In this document: positions 1 through 7,214 of the stretch, piece by piece | Numbering within the stretch: position 1 is the stretch's first letter | Layout: each line of letters starts with the position of its first letter | Source: CAYVQE01 sp964633205 | Lineage (GTDB): Bacteria > Myxococcota > B64-G9 | DNA: 38,057 bases | Direction: 5' to 3' | Assembly (NCBI GenBank): GCA_964633205.1 | Contig: CAZWFN010000049.1 | Coordinates: forward strand, 1 to 38,057 | Notes under the pieces: model-generated | The model's database searches: none | Told to the model about the DNA's origin: nothing | Seen by the model: the letters and a program-made list of their open reading frames with translations, nothing else | Made by a program: the position numbers and the translations under genes

Positions 1-1
1 A

Positions 2-52
2 GACCGCGACCCCTTCACCCCCGACCCCGACCTCACCTGCCGCCCGCTGTGA
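2..52 (+). CDS. 3' end of an unidentified gene
   Basis: Only the last 16 codons and a TGA stop (50-52) lie in the window. The reading frame gives DRDPFTPDPDLTCRPL, which has the look of a genuine protein tail but is too short to identify. The frame is chosen because it ends cleanly before a short spacer and converges with the minus-strand gene ending at 189. The 136 bases between (53-188) show no convincing gene or terminator. This is an inference from reading-frame quality only. Confidence 0.4.
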   Translation, partial: DRDPFTPDPDLTCRPL

Positions 53-188
53 CCTCGGCTGCAGCGCGCTACCGGCCCTCGGCGACCAAGGCGGTGGCGA
101 CCGTCTGTGCGGGTTTTGGGATCAGGCCGCAAGGCCCCACTCGGGCGACGGGGATGAGCCGTTCGCCGGGTTGGCGCTCAACGCGCCA

Positions 189-1514
189 TCAGGGCGATTC
201 CGAATCCGGCTGCCGTTCGAGGCTGCGGGCCGGGCGGAAGCCGACGGCGGCGTCGCGGGCGCGCAGGCCGCCGCGGCCGCGGCGGGTCTTGGTGCAGATG
301 CCGGCGGCGGAGTCGAAGGCGCCGCCGCGCAGCACGCGCTGGCGGCCGCGGGCGGGTCCGGTGGGGTCACTGGCCGGCCGCTCGCCGAGGGGGCGGTGGG
401 CGTCGTGGACCCACTCGAACACGTTGCCCAACACGTCGTGCAGGCCCCAGGGATTGGGCCGTCGCGAGGCCACCCGGTGGGGTCGATCGCCGGAGTTGCC
501 GCGGTACCAGGCGACCGCGTCCAGATCGGCCGCGGTGGGCTGGCCGCTGCCCGCCCGGGCGGCGTACTCCCACTCGGCCTCGGTGGGCAGGCGGTAGCCC
601 TGGCAATCCAGCCCGGCGAAACGCACCCCGCGGCAGTGGTAATCGCGCCCCGGCGTGCCCGAACAGCCGCGCAGCCGGTAGCAGGTCTCCAGCCCGGCCT
701 CGCGGCTGAGCGCGTTGCAGTAGGCCACCGCGTCCCACCACGACACCCGCCCCACCGGGCAGCGGGCACAATCGGCCTGCGCGGCGGGCTGGGCGTCCAT
801 CAGCGCGGCCCACTCGGCCCGGGTGACCTCGGTGGTCTTGAGCATGAAGTCGCGGCTCAGGGTCACCCGCCGGGCCTCGGTGCCGGGCCGGTGCGGGCCC
901 ATGGCGAAGGCACCGGCCGGGATGCGGATCCAGGCGGCGGAGGGTGGGGCCCAGGGCTTGTCCGGCTTGTCCGGCTTGTCCGGCTTGTCCGCCTCGTCCG
1001 GCGCCGGTCCGGTGGCCTTGCGCTGCTCGGCCCGCAGCGGCTCGGCCCGGCTCAGCTCGCGGGCCACCTTCTGCATGGAGGCCTCCAACGCGGCGCGGTC
1101 GCACTGCGCCCGGTCGCCGGCGCTGACCTCGGTCCGCTTGTCCTTCAGGTTCCAGAGCTGGGCCGTGACCAGGCACTGCCCGCCGACGCGCGAGATCCAC
1201 GAAGTCAGCGCCAGATCGGCCTCCACCTCGCGGCCCAAGGCCAGCTGGCAGACCCGGTCGAAGCACTCCTTGAACTCACCCGCCAGAGCGGTCTTGAGCA
1301 CCCGCCGCAGGGCGTCCGGCGCCACCACCGCGAAGCGCCCGCCCCGCTCCAGCCCGGCGCTGAGCGTGTCGCCGATGAAGTCCAGCTCCGCCCGCTCCAG
1401 CCCCGAGCGCCGGTCCTCCATGTCGAACACCGCCACCACCACGCCACCCTCGGCGCCCGCGACGCCGCCCGCCAACCAGCACGCCAGCGCCGACCAAAGG
1501 CAAACCGCCCGCAC
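189..1514 (-). CDS. Secreted TolB-like / formylglycine-generating-enzyme-like (SUMF1) domain protein
   Basis: A 441-residue protein. A signal peptide (about residues 1-21, ending AGGVAGA) suggests export. Residues 22-150 look like the TolB/CsgG-like N-terminal domain found in many deltaproteobacterial secreted proteins (start VVVAVFDMED). A Pro/Lys/Asp linker with four DKP units follows, then a SUMF1/EgtB/PvdO-type domain (about 195-435) with the typical elements WIRIPAGAFAMG, TEVTRAEW, VSWWDAVAYCNALS, YRLPTEAEWEYAARAG, NPWGLHDVLGNVFEWV and RVLRGGAF, ending VGFRPAR. Members of this fold are formylglycine-generating enzymes, non-haem iron oxidases or non-catalytic binding proteins; the catalytic type cannot be told here. 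The start is GTG at 1514, preceded by GGGAGGTGGG. The next gene upstream (1612-2769) has the same orientation 97 bp away. Its substrate is unknown. Confidence 0.85.
   Translation of the reverse strand: MRAVCLWSALACWLAGGVAGAEGGVVVAVFDMEDRRSGLERAELDFIGDTLSAGLERGGRFAVVAPDALRRVLKTALAGEFKECFDRVCQLALGREVEADLALTSWISRVGGQCLVTAQLWNLKDKRTEVSAGDRAQCDRAALEASMQKVARELSRAEPLRAEQRKATGPAPDEADKPDKPDKPDKPWAPPSAAWIRIPAGAFAMGPHRPGTEARRVTLSRDFMLKTTEVTRAEWAALMDAQPAAQADCARCPVGRVSWWDAVAYCNALSREAGLETCYRLRGCSGTPGRDYHCRGVRFAGLDCQGYRLPTEAEWEYAARAGSGQPTAADLDAVAWYRGNSGDRPHRVASRRPNPWGLHDVLGNVFEWVHDAHRPLGERPASDPTGPARGRQRVLRGGAFDSAAGICTKTRRGRGGLRARDAAVGFRPARSLERQPDSESP
957..1001 (-). repeat. Five tandem 9-bp units encoding the DKP linker
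   Basis: On the plus strand the unit CTTGTCCGG occurs at 957, 966 and 975, with near-copies at 984 (last base C) and 993 (one change). On the coding strand this encodes Asp-Lys-Pro repeats in the linker of the SUMF1-domain protein. The unit is a multiple of three, so copy-number slippage would change linker length without shifting the frame. Confidence 0.9.
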
Positions 1515-1611
1515 GACCCACCTCCCGGATTCGCAACGAGAACGCTGCCGGCTCCCCGTCCAGCATGGGTAAGCGCTGCCGCCGAAATGTGCAAGCCCTG
1601 CAATATCGGGG

Positions 1612-2769
1612 TCAAATGCGATCGAGCTCGAACCTGGACTCGGTCCGAAGCTTGCCCATGCCCGCCATGCCGACCTCGCTGCGGATGATCCCGTCGAGGC
1701 GCAGCAGGCGGCCCCGCTGGACGTCGAAGCGGGTGCGCGCGTCGGTGCTCAGCTGCATGCCCCCGCCCCCCATGCCGGGCATGTCGCCGCCCATGCCGGG
1801 CATGCCGCCGCCCATGCCGGGCATGCCGCCGCCCATGCCGGGCATGCCGCCGCCCATGCCGGGCATGTCGCCTTCCATGCCGGGCATGTCGTCCGGCGCC
1901 GCGACCTCGGCCTGCCCGGCGCCATCCAACCCGTCCGGTTCGTCGGCGCCGGATGCCGCTGCGGGCTCGTCCTGCGCCCCGGCAGCCTGTGCCGCCGTCT
2001 CGAAGTGCAGCGTGGCCACGCCGCGCTTCAGCGACTCGAGGCTGACCTTCATCTCCAATGACGCACCGGGCACGCTCGTCTGCAACTGGCCATCTCTGGC
2101 GATGTCGCCTTCGGGCAGCACCATCATCTCGAAAATCCGCTTGGGCAGCACGTCCACGCTCGGATCGTCTTGCTCGATCTTGGCCCGGCGCAGCTTGGCC
2201 GGACGCTCGCGGACCTTGGCCGCAGCCGTGATGCGGCCGCTGGCCGGATCGATATGGGCCACCAGGTCCACGTCAACGCCCCCCTCGGGTCCGCCGGCGG
2301 ACACGCTGGCGCTCGCGCGCCCCGGGCCCAGCTCGGCCCGCCGCACGCCCAGGTAGACCTGATTATCCCGGATGTAGACGGTGACCATGCGCTTGAACTC
2401 GGCCCGGCCGCGGCGATCGAGCACGGCCACGACCTTGCGCGCGGCCGGCGGAATCCGCTTCAAGGCCGGCAACCGCTTGCCGTTCTGGATGAGCTCCATC
2501 GACTGCAAGCGCAGCAGGACCCTGGCCTTGCCGCCGGGCAGGGTATCGAGGACCTTCATGGAAAAGCGGCTCTCGACCTGCAGCCGCACCTGCATGCCTC
2601 CGCCCATGCCGCCCATCTCCATGCTGATGCGGCTGTCGTCGCGGTAGCGAAAACGGTGGACGTCTCCCTTGTTCCACTTGTATCGCAGCTCCACCGCCGC
2701 GGCGCTCAGGCTCAAGCTCACCGCCGCCAGCAGCAGAATGATCGAAAAGGACAGCCGTGGTCGATGCAT
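1612..2769 (-). CDS. Exported protein with Met-rich MPGMGG repeats (DUF6263-like)
   Basis: A 385-residue protein with a signal peptide (MHRPRLSFSIILLLAAVSLSLSAAAV). The body begins VELRYKWNKGDVHRFRYRDDSR and has alternating beta-strand character, with conserved-looking segments (VLLRLQSMELIQNG, RIFEMMVLP) that recall DUF6263-type secreted proteins; that family call is tentative. An Ala/Asp/Glu-rich stretch leads into tandem MPGMGG/DMPGM units, then a return to structured sequence (TRFDVQRGRLLRLDGIIRSEVGM). The Met-rich block could bind soft metals such as Cu(I), but this is only an inference from composition. ATG at 2769 follows a strong GGAGGAGACGAGG ribosome site. Function unknown. Confidence 0.8.
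   Translation of the reverse strand: MHRPRLSFSIILLLAAVSLSLSAAAVELRYKWNKGDVHRFRYRDDSRISMEMGGMGGGMQVRLQVESRFSMKVLDTLPGGKARVLLRLQSMELIQNGKRLPALKRIPPAARKVVAVLDRRGRAEFKRMVTVYIRDNQVYLGVRRAELGPGRASASVSAGGPEGGVDVDLVAHIDPASGRITAAAKVRERPAKLRRAKIEQDDPSVDVLPKRIFEMMVLPEGDIARDGQLQTSVPGASLEMKVSLESLKRGVATLHFETAAQAAGAQDEPAAASGADEPDGLDGAGQAEVAAPDDMPGMEGDMPGMGGGMPGMGGGMPGMGGGMPGMGGDMPGMGGGGMQLSTDARTRFDVQRGRLLRLDGIIRSEVGMAGMGKLRTESRFELDRI
1772..1897 (-). repeat. Six tandem 21-bp repeats encoding MPGMGG-type units
   Basis: Units begin with ATGCCGGGCATG on the plus strand at 1772, 1793, 1814, 1835, 1856 and 1877. The middle copies are identical and the outer ones have diverged. On the coding strand each unit gives seven residues of the G-M-P-G-M-G-G/D type. 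The array is inside an intact reading frame, so it is a protein repeat, not a CRISPR array. Confidence 0.92.
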
Positions 2770-3002
2770 GCCTCGTCTCCTCCGGGGGAACGGGTTTTCA
2801 TTCGGACGATGCCCAAAGGGGATTATTCACCAATGACAGCCAGCGCGTCGATAGCGGTGGAACGCCGTTCTCGTGCAGACCGCACCGAAGCGACCGGCCC
2901 GGGGCTCAGGGCTCGGCACGGCTGGATGGCGTCGCGTATGCACTCGCGCCCGGATGGGGCCGGGGGCGTTCGGCCGGGTGGACCCACCCGGCTTCAGCCC
3001 TT
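2770..3002. other. Intergenic stretch, no gene recognised, one small hairpin
   Basis: This stretch holds the upstream region of the Met-rich repeat gene and the 3' flank of the SEC-C mini-gene. An imperfect terminator-like hairpin (CCCGGCT 2987-2993 with AGCCGGG 3005-3011) begins just before the SEC-C stop; it has no T-tract in either direction, so calling it a terminator is uncertain. No reading frame here has convincing coding character. Confidence 0.5.
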
Positions 3003-3182
<180 letters not shown>

Positions 3183-3245
3183 CGCACCACCTCGTCACGC
3201 CGCCCAGCCGGGCCGCGGAGCATGCCCGCTGTACGACGATGGTAA

Positions 3246-3384
3246 CGGTTCAGCGGGCCGCAGCGAAGGGCCGCAACCCCGTCCTTGCCGTATTGCCACG
3301 AAGGCTGAACCGGATCGCGCTATCCGCTGGACCGCATCGCAGCGGAGGGGATGCGTCCGCTGCGGCGGCCGGTGCAGCGGACGC
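3246..3384. repeat. Cluster of inverted repeats upstream of the HAD gene
   Basis: Three nested or adjacent inverted repeats fill the 246-bp gap between the SEC-C and HAD genes. These are CGGTTCAGC (3246-3254) with GCTGAACCG (3304-3312); CCGCTG (3324-3329) with CAGCGG (3340-3345); and the perfect 11-bp GCGTCCGCTGC (3353-3363) with GCAGCGGACGC (3374-3384) across a 10-nt loop. The last ends 44 bp before the HAD start. They could be transcription terminators, a structured leader or REP-like elements. There is no T-tract, and I could not decide between these. Confidence 0.6.
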
Positions 3385-3428
3385 CTGCCGGTTGACCGCC
3401 GGGGCCGGGGCGCGCTAAGCAGGCGGGC

Positions 3429-4091
3429 ATGGCTGGGCTGGAGCGCGGTGCGGTGGCGGCTCTGTTCGACTTCGACGGGACCCTGACCCGGCGCGATACC
3501 TTCCTGCCCTTCACCGGCCACCTGGCCCGTTCCGCGGCGCTGGGCCGGCTGGAGCTGGCCCGGCTGGGGCTGGCCCTGGTGGGCTACCGGCTGGGCCGGC
3601 TGTCGATCGAACAGCTCAAGACGGCCCTGCTGCAGCGGCTGACGCCGCTGCCGGCGGCCCGGCGCCAGGCGATCATCGAGGGCTTTTGCCAGTGGGTGCT
3701 CGGCCGGCTGTGGCGGCCGGCCGGGCTGGAACGGCTGGCCTGGCACCGGCGGCAGGGCCACCGGCTGGTGCTGGTCTCGGCCAGCCTGGAGATCTACCTG
3801 CGCCCGGCGGTGGCCGGGCTGGGCTTGGCCGACGTCATCGGCACCGCTCACCACGAGCAAGCGCGCTGGCGGGTGGCCGGCGCCAACTGCTACGGCCCGG
3901 AGAAGATCCGCCGGCTGGCCGCCCGCCCCTGGTTCGAGCGGGTGGACTGGGCGGCCAGCTGGGCCTACTCCGACCATCCCTCGGACATGCCGCTGCTGAC
4001 CCTGTGCGGCCACCCGGTGGCCGCCAACCCCACCCCGGCCCTGCGCCGCCACGCCGCACGCGCCGCCTGGCGCATCATGGACTGGCGCTGA
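3429..4091 (+). CDS. HAD-IB family phosphatase (SerB/CicA-like)
   Basis: A 220-residue haloacid-dehalogenase-superfamily hydrolase. Motif I is DFDGTLT (nucleophile Asp14 and acid Asp16), motif II is the LVSAS region, motif III is the Lys of GPEKIRRL and motif IV is YSDHPSDMPLL. The helical cap between motifs I and II is of subfamily IB type, as in phosphoserine phosphatase and CicA/PgpC-like phosphatases. Substrates in this subfamily include phosphoserine and phosphatidylglycerol phosphate, and the sequence alone does not separate them. ATG at 3429 has AGGCGGGC just upstream. The gene converges with the Cys-rich lipoprotein gene, and their ends overlap by 17 bp (4075-4091). Confidence 0.85.
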   Translation: MAGLERGAVAALFDFDGTLTRRDTFLPFTGHLARSAALGRLELARLGLALVGYRLGRLSIEQLKTALLQRLTPLPAARRQAIIEGFCQWVLGRLWRPAGLERLAWHRRQGHRLVLVSASLEIYLRPAVAGLGLADVIGTAHHEQARWRVAGANCYGPEKIRRLAARPWFERVDWAASWAYSDHPSDMPLLTLCGHPVAANPTPALRRHAARAAWRIMDWR

Positions 4092-5532
4092 TGGCCGGCA
4101 CGCAGGTCCACAGCGGATCGCCGCCGCTGGACAGGTCCTGGCAGGTCCACTCCCAGGCGTTGGGGCAGTCGACGGCCGCATCCTGGCTGGGACAGGCGCG
4201 GCCGCAGTAGCAGGTCTGCTCCAGCCCCTGGCTGACCGTCCACATGCACTCGGCCGGCGCGCTGCAGCCGGCGCCGCCGGCGCAGTCGCAGCTTTGAGCG
4301 CAGTAGCCCATGCGGGCGGGGTCGATGCGCACGCAGCCCAGATCGGCGGCGCAGTTGAACAGCGGGATCTGGCACAGGGCCTCGGCCGGCAGCTCGCCGG
4401 GCGGCAGGCAGGCGCCGCCGCCGCCCTCCAGCCCGACGCAGCGGCCGCCGTCGGCGCAGTCGCCCGCGTCCGGCTCACAGGCCCACAGGCAGCGGGCCGG
4501 ATCGGCCTCGGCCGTATTCACGCACAGCAGCCCGCCGCCGCAGCCGCCCACTTCCTGGCCGCAGGTCTGCAGGTAGCCGCGCTCGGCCGGACAGCGGCTG
4601 GCATCGACGCAGTAATACCGCTCGCCGAAGGCCATGCAGCAGCCGTCCGCAAAATCGACCCAGCACTCGGCGTCGCGCCCCGGTCCGCTGCAGGCGAAGG
4701 AGCAGTAGCCGTCGTCCGGCTCGGGCTCATTGGTCACCAGGCACAGGCTGGCGGCGCCGTCGCCCTCGGGGCAGGGCAGCGCGCAGTCGGCGCCGGCGCA
4801 ATGGCAGGCCTGGCCGGCGCCGCTGTGCGGGCCGCTGGGCCCGATGCAACGGCCCGCGTGGTCGCAGCGGGCCTGGCCGGAGCAGCCGCCGCAGTCCAGC
4901 GAGCCGCCGCAGCCGTCTTCCCACCGCCCGCACTGCTTGCCCAGCCCGGCGCAGTCGGCCGGCTGGCAGGGCTGCTCGCAGCGGCAGCTGTCGGTATTGC
5001 AGACCAGGCCCAGCTCGGCGCAGCGGTCCGGGCAGCGGCCGCCGCAGCCGTCGTTGCCACAGCAGCGCTCGGAGCAATCGGGCACACACCAGGTGCAGCG
5101 CTGCTGGTAGCACAGCTGCTGCTCGCGGCAGTCGGCCTGGCTGGTGCAGCCGCAGGCTCCGTCCACGCAGGCCCGGTTCTCGTCCCGCAGGCTGCAGTCG
5201 ACACAGTCGGGGCCGCAGTGGCGGTCGCTGTCGCAGGGCATGCAGCGCGCCCCGTCGCAGTAGAATCCGGCCTGGCAGCCGCCCCCGCAGGCCGGCCACA
5301 GGCAGCTGCCGTCGCGGCAGACCTGCGTGCCCGGGCAGTCCACGTCGTGGCGGCAGCCCCCCTCGTCACAGCCGGCGGCCAGCGCCAGCGCCAGCGCCAA
5401 CAGCAGCAGCGCCGGCAGGCCCCAGCCCGGCGTCGGCTCGCTGTCCGCCCAGCGCGCGCCTGGGCTGCCGGCCGGCGGGCGGCCGACGCTGCTGCGCGCC
5501 GACGAAGGGGCTGTGGCGGCTCGAATCCTCAT
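4075..5532 (-). CDS. Cys-rich secreted lipoprotein
   Basis: 485 residues with dozens of cysteines. A hydrophobic stretch (about 40-54) ends in the lipobox LAAGC, predicting a lipoprotein anchored through Cys55; the 38-residue segment before it is unusually long. The mature part is a chain of short disulfide-rich modules (for example DVDCPGTQVCRDGSC, CCGNDGCGGRCP, CGRWEDGCGGSLDCGGC, GGCGGGLLC). These resemble the Cys-rich repeats common in Myxococcota/Bradymonadota surface proteins and weakly resemble EGF/tenascin-like modules. An outer-membrane, cell-surface role is inferred; there are no catalytic motifs. The frame stays open upstream, but ATG at 5532 is chosen because the signal sequence follows it and the cNMP-binding gene occupies the region above. 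The gene lies 26 bp downstream of that gene and is probably co-transcribed with it. Confidence 0.82.
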   Translation of the reverse strand: MRIRAATAPSSARSSVGRPPAGSPGARWADSEPTPGWGLPALLLLALALALAAGCDEGGCRHDVDCPGTQVCRDGSCLWPACGGGCQAGFYCDGARCMPCDSDRHCGPDCVDCSLRDENRACVDGACGCTSQADCREQQLCYQQRCTWCVPDCSERCCGNDGCGGRCPDRCAELGLVCNTDSCRCEQPCQPADCAGLGKQCGRWEDGCGGSLDCGGCSGQARCDHAGRCIGPSGPHSGAGQACHCAGADCALPCPEGDGAASLCLVTNEPEPDDGYCSFACSGPGRDAECWVDFADGCCMAFGERYYCVDASRCPAERGYLQTCGQEVGGCGGGLLCVNTAEADPARCLWACEPDAGDCADGGRCVGLEGGGGACLPPGELPAEALCQIPLFNCAADLGCVRIDPARMGYCAQSCDCAGGAGCSAPAECMWTVSQGLEQTCYCGRACPSQDAAVDCPNAWEWTCQDLSSGGDPLWTCVPAISASP

Positions 5533-5558
5533 GGCGGCGGTTGCTCCAGGCCGGCGTT

Positions 5559-5999
5559 TCAGTCTTCGCCGAAGCTGCGCTGCTGCTTCTCCTGGATACG
5601 GTGGCGGGTGATGTGCTCCAGCACCTTGCCGGCGGTGGGGTGGCGGCGCAGCTCGGCCACCAGCGCGTCGCCGGGAAAGACCAGTGCCTCGCCGGCCGAG
5701 CGGGCCACCACGGTGGCAGTGCGCCGCGAGCCGGTGCTGCCGGCCACCTCGCCGAAGATGGTGCCCGGCTCGAAGGTGTTCAAGGTGACGATGAAGCCCT
5801 CCTGCATGGTCTGCACCTCGACCTCGCCGTCCAGCAGCAAAAAGACCTCGCGGTCCGGGGCGCCCTCCTGGATCAAGGTCTCGCCGCGGGCGAAGCGCCG
5901 CGGCCGCGCCAGGGTCAGTACCCGCTCGCGCGCAGCCGCATCCAGGGTGCGCAGCATCAGGTTGCCGGCGATGCGCGGATCGTCCGGGGTCTGGGGCAT
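5559..5999 (-). CDS. Single-domain cyclic-nucleotide-binding protein
   Basis: 146 residues covering one cNMP-binding domain (about 10-130). The fold's markers are RRFARGETLIQEGAPDREVFLLLDGEVEV and the phosphate-binding-cassette-like segment GTIFGEVAGSTGSRRTATVVARS. There is no DNA-binding helix-turn-helix as in CRP and no output domain, so it may act as a stand-alone sensor or protein partner. Proteins of this layout are common in deltaproteobacteria. ATG at 5999 follows CAGGAGGCCGCC. The neighbouring Cys-rich lipoprotein gene follows 26 bp downstream. The ligand (cAMP, cGMP or none) is not predictable here. Confidence 0.85.
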   Translation of the reverse strand: MPQTPDDPRIAGNLMLRTLDAAARERVLTLARPRRFARGETLIQEGAPDREVFLLLDGEVEVQTMQEGFIVTLNTFEPGTIFGEVAGSTGSRRTATVVARSAGEALVFPGDALVAELRRHPTAGKVLEHITRHRIQEKQQRSFGED

Positions 6000-6058
6000 G
6001 GGCGGCCTCCTGCTTCGACTCTAACCGCTGCCGGGTCGGCCTGACAATCGGATTTCGC

Positions 6059-6092
6059 CCGCTGCAACCAGCGGACTGGCCTGGGCCTTGCA
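6059..6092 (+). promoter_or_regulatory. Weak sigma54-like promoter with adjacent hairpin before the squalene synthase gene
   Basis: TGGCCTGGGCCTTGCA at 6077-6092 has the sigma54 layout (GG at -24, GC at -12, exactly 10 nt between). It is directly preceded by the inverted repeat CCGCTG-CAAC-CAGCGG (6059-6074). The predicted start of transcription, about 6103, is only 3 nt before the ATG at 6106, so either the transcript is nearly leaderless or this match is coincidental. It is weaker evidence than the four other sigma54-type sites in this window. Confidence 0.4.
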
Positions 6093-6105
6093 TGGATCGC
6101 GCGGC

Positions 6106-7209
6106 ATGAGCAGCCGTGAAAGCACACCGGGCCCATCCGGACGCCAGCCGCTGGCGCCCGAACTCGACGGGCTGCTGCGCCGCACAAGCCGCTCGTTCTA
6201 CCTGAGCCTGCGCTGGCTGCCGCAGCGCAGCCGGGGCCCCATCGGGCTGGCCTATCTGCTGGCCCGGCTGGCCGACAGCGTGGTCGACTGCCCCGAGCTG
6301 CCGGCCGCGCAGCGGCGGGTGTGGCTGGAGCGCTTCGCCGCGGCGATCGCGCACAGCGCAAAGGTCAACGCGGCTGCGCCCGAGCTGGCGCCGCCGGCCG
6401 GCTGGCCGGCGGCCGGAGTGCCGGCGGGCGAAGGGGAGCTGGTGGCGGCGGCGCCGCAGGTGCTGGCCGCGCTGGGCCGGCTGGGCGCGGCCGAGCGGCG
6501 GCTGACCGCGGGCGTGCTGAGCCAGATCAGCGCCGGCATGCGGCTGGACCTGGAACGCTTCGACGCCGCGGCCGGCATCGGGGCGCTGGCCGACGGGGCC
6601 GAGCTCGAGCGCTACTGCCAGCTGGTGGCCGGCTGCGTGGGCCGCTACTGGACCGAGGTGCACGCGCTGGCCCAGCCGAGGCTGCAGCCGCTGGACGCCG
6701 GGCTGCTGGCGGCGGCCGAGCGCTACGGCCGCGGGCTGCAGCTGGTCAACGTGCTGCGCGACCTGCCGGCCGACCTGCGCCGCGGCCGCTGCTACCTGCC
6801 GCGGGACGAGCTGGCGCGGCTGGGTCTGGCCCCGGCCGACCTGCTGCAGCCGGCTGCCGGTCCGCGGCTGCGGCCGCTGGTCGACCGGCTGCTGGGCCGG
6901 ACCGCCGGGCTGCTGGCCTGCGGCTGGGACTACCTGGAGCGGCTGCCGCTGCGCGAGCCGCGGCTGCGGCTGGCCAGCGCCTGGCCGCTGCTGCTGGCCG
7001 GCCGCACGCTGGACCAGCTCGCCCGGCGTACCGATCCGCTGGATCCCACCCGCCGCTGCAAGGTGCCGCGGCGCCAGGTCTACCTGCTGCTGGCCCGCTC
7101 GCTGCCCGGGGCGCTGTGGCCGGCCGGGCTCACCGGCTGGGGCCGCCGCGAGCTGCGGGCCGTGGCCGCCCGCTATCCCGAAGCCCCCCGGGAACTACTG
7201 ACTCATTGA
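6106..7209 (+). CDS. Squalene/phytoene synthase family protein, probable squalene synthase
   Basis: 367 residues of the trans-isoprenyl diphosphate head-to-head condensing family. The N-terminal RRTSRSFYLSLRWLP, first aspartate motif (LADSVVDC, Asp57 and Asp61) and second motif (NVLRDLPADLRRGRCYLP, Asn215, Asp219 and Asp223) are all present, so it should be catalytically competent. Likely reaction: two farnesyl diphosphates to squalene via presqualene diphosphate. The style resembles single-enzyme bacterial squalene synthases more than HpnC or HpnD. An in-frame TTG at 6088 is possible, but ATG at 6106 is preferred. It converges with aroC, only 5 bp apart. With the oxidosqualene cyclase elsewhere in the window it can supply the triterpenoid precursor. 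A phytoene or dehydrosqualene product cannot be excluded. Confidence 0.82.
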   Translation: MSSRESTPGPSGRQPLAPELDGLLRRTSRSFYLSLRWLPQRSRGPIGLAYLLARLADSVVDCPELPAAQRRVWLERFAAAIAHSAKVNAAAPELAPPAGWPAAGVPAGEGELVAAAPQVLAALGRLGAAERRLTAGVLSQISAGMRLDLERFDAAAGIGALADGAELERYCQLVAGCVGRYWTEVHALAQPRLQPLDAGLLAAAERYGRGLQLVNVLRDLPADLRRGRCYLPRDELARLGLAPADLLQPAAGPRLRPLVDRLLGRTAGLLACGWDYLERLPLREPRLRLASAWPLLLAGRTLDQLARRTDPLDPTRRCKVPRRQVYLLLARSLPGALWPAGLTGWGRRELRAVAARYPEAPRELLTH

Positions 7210-7214
7210 TTTTA

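Noticed and set aside
171..1688. A 505-residue plus-strand frame over the SUMF1-domain gene
   Set aside because: Low-complexity antisense shadow. The minus-strand frame carries the recognisable domain.
1772..1897. CRISPR array
   Set aside because: The units are contiguous with no spacers and encode an in-frame protein repeat.
4075..6663. An 862-residue reading frame that would extend the Cys-rich protein far upstream
   Set aside because: The added N-terminus is antisense to the squalene synthase gene and the cNMP-binding gene, and it has no coding character. The lipoprotein signal sequence marks the start near 5532.
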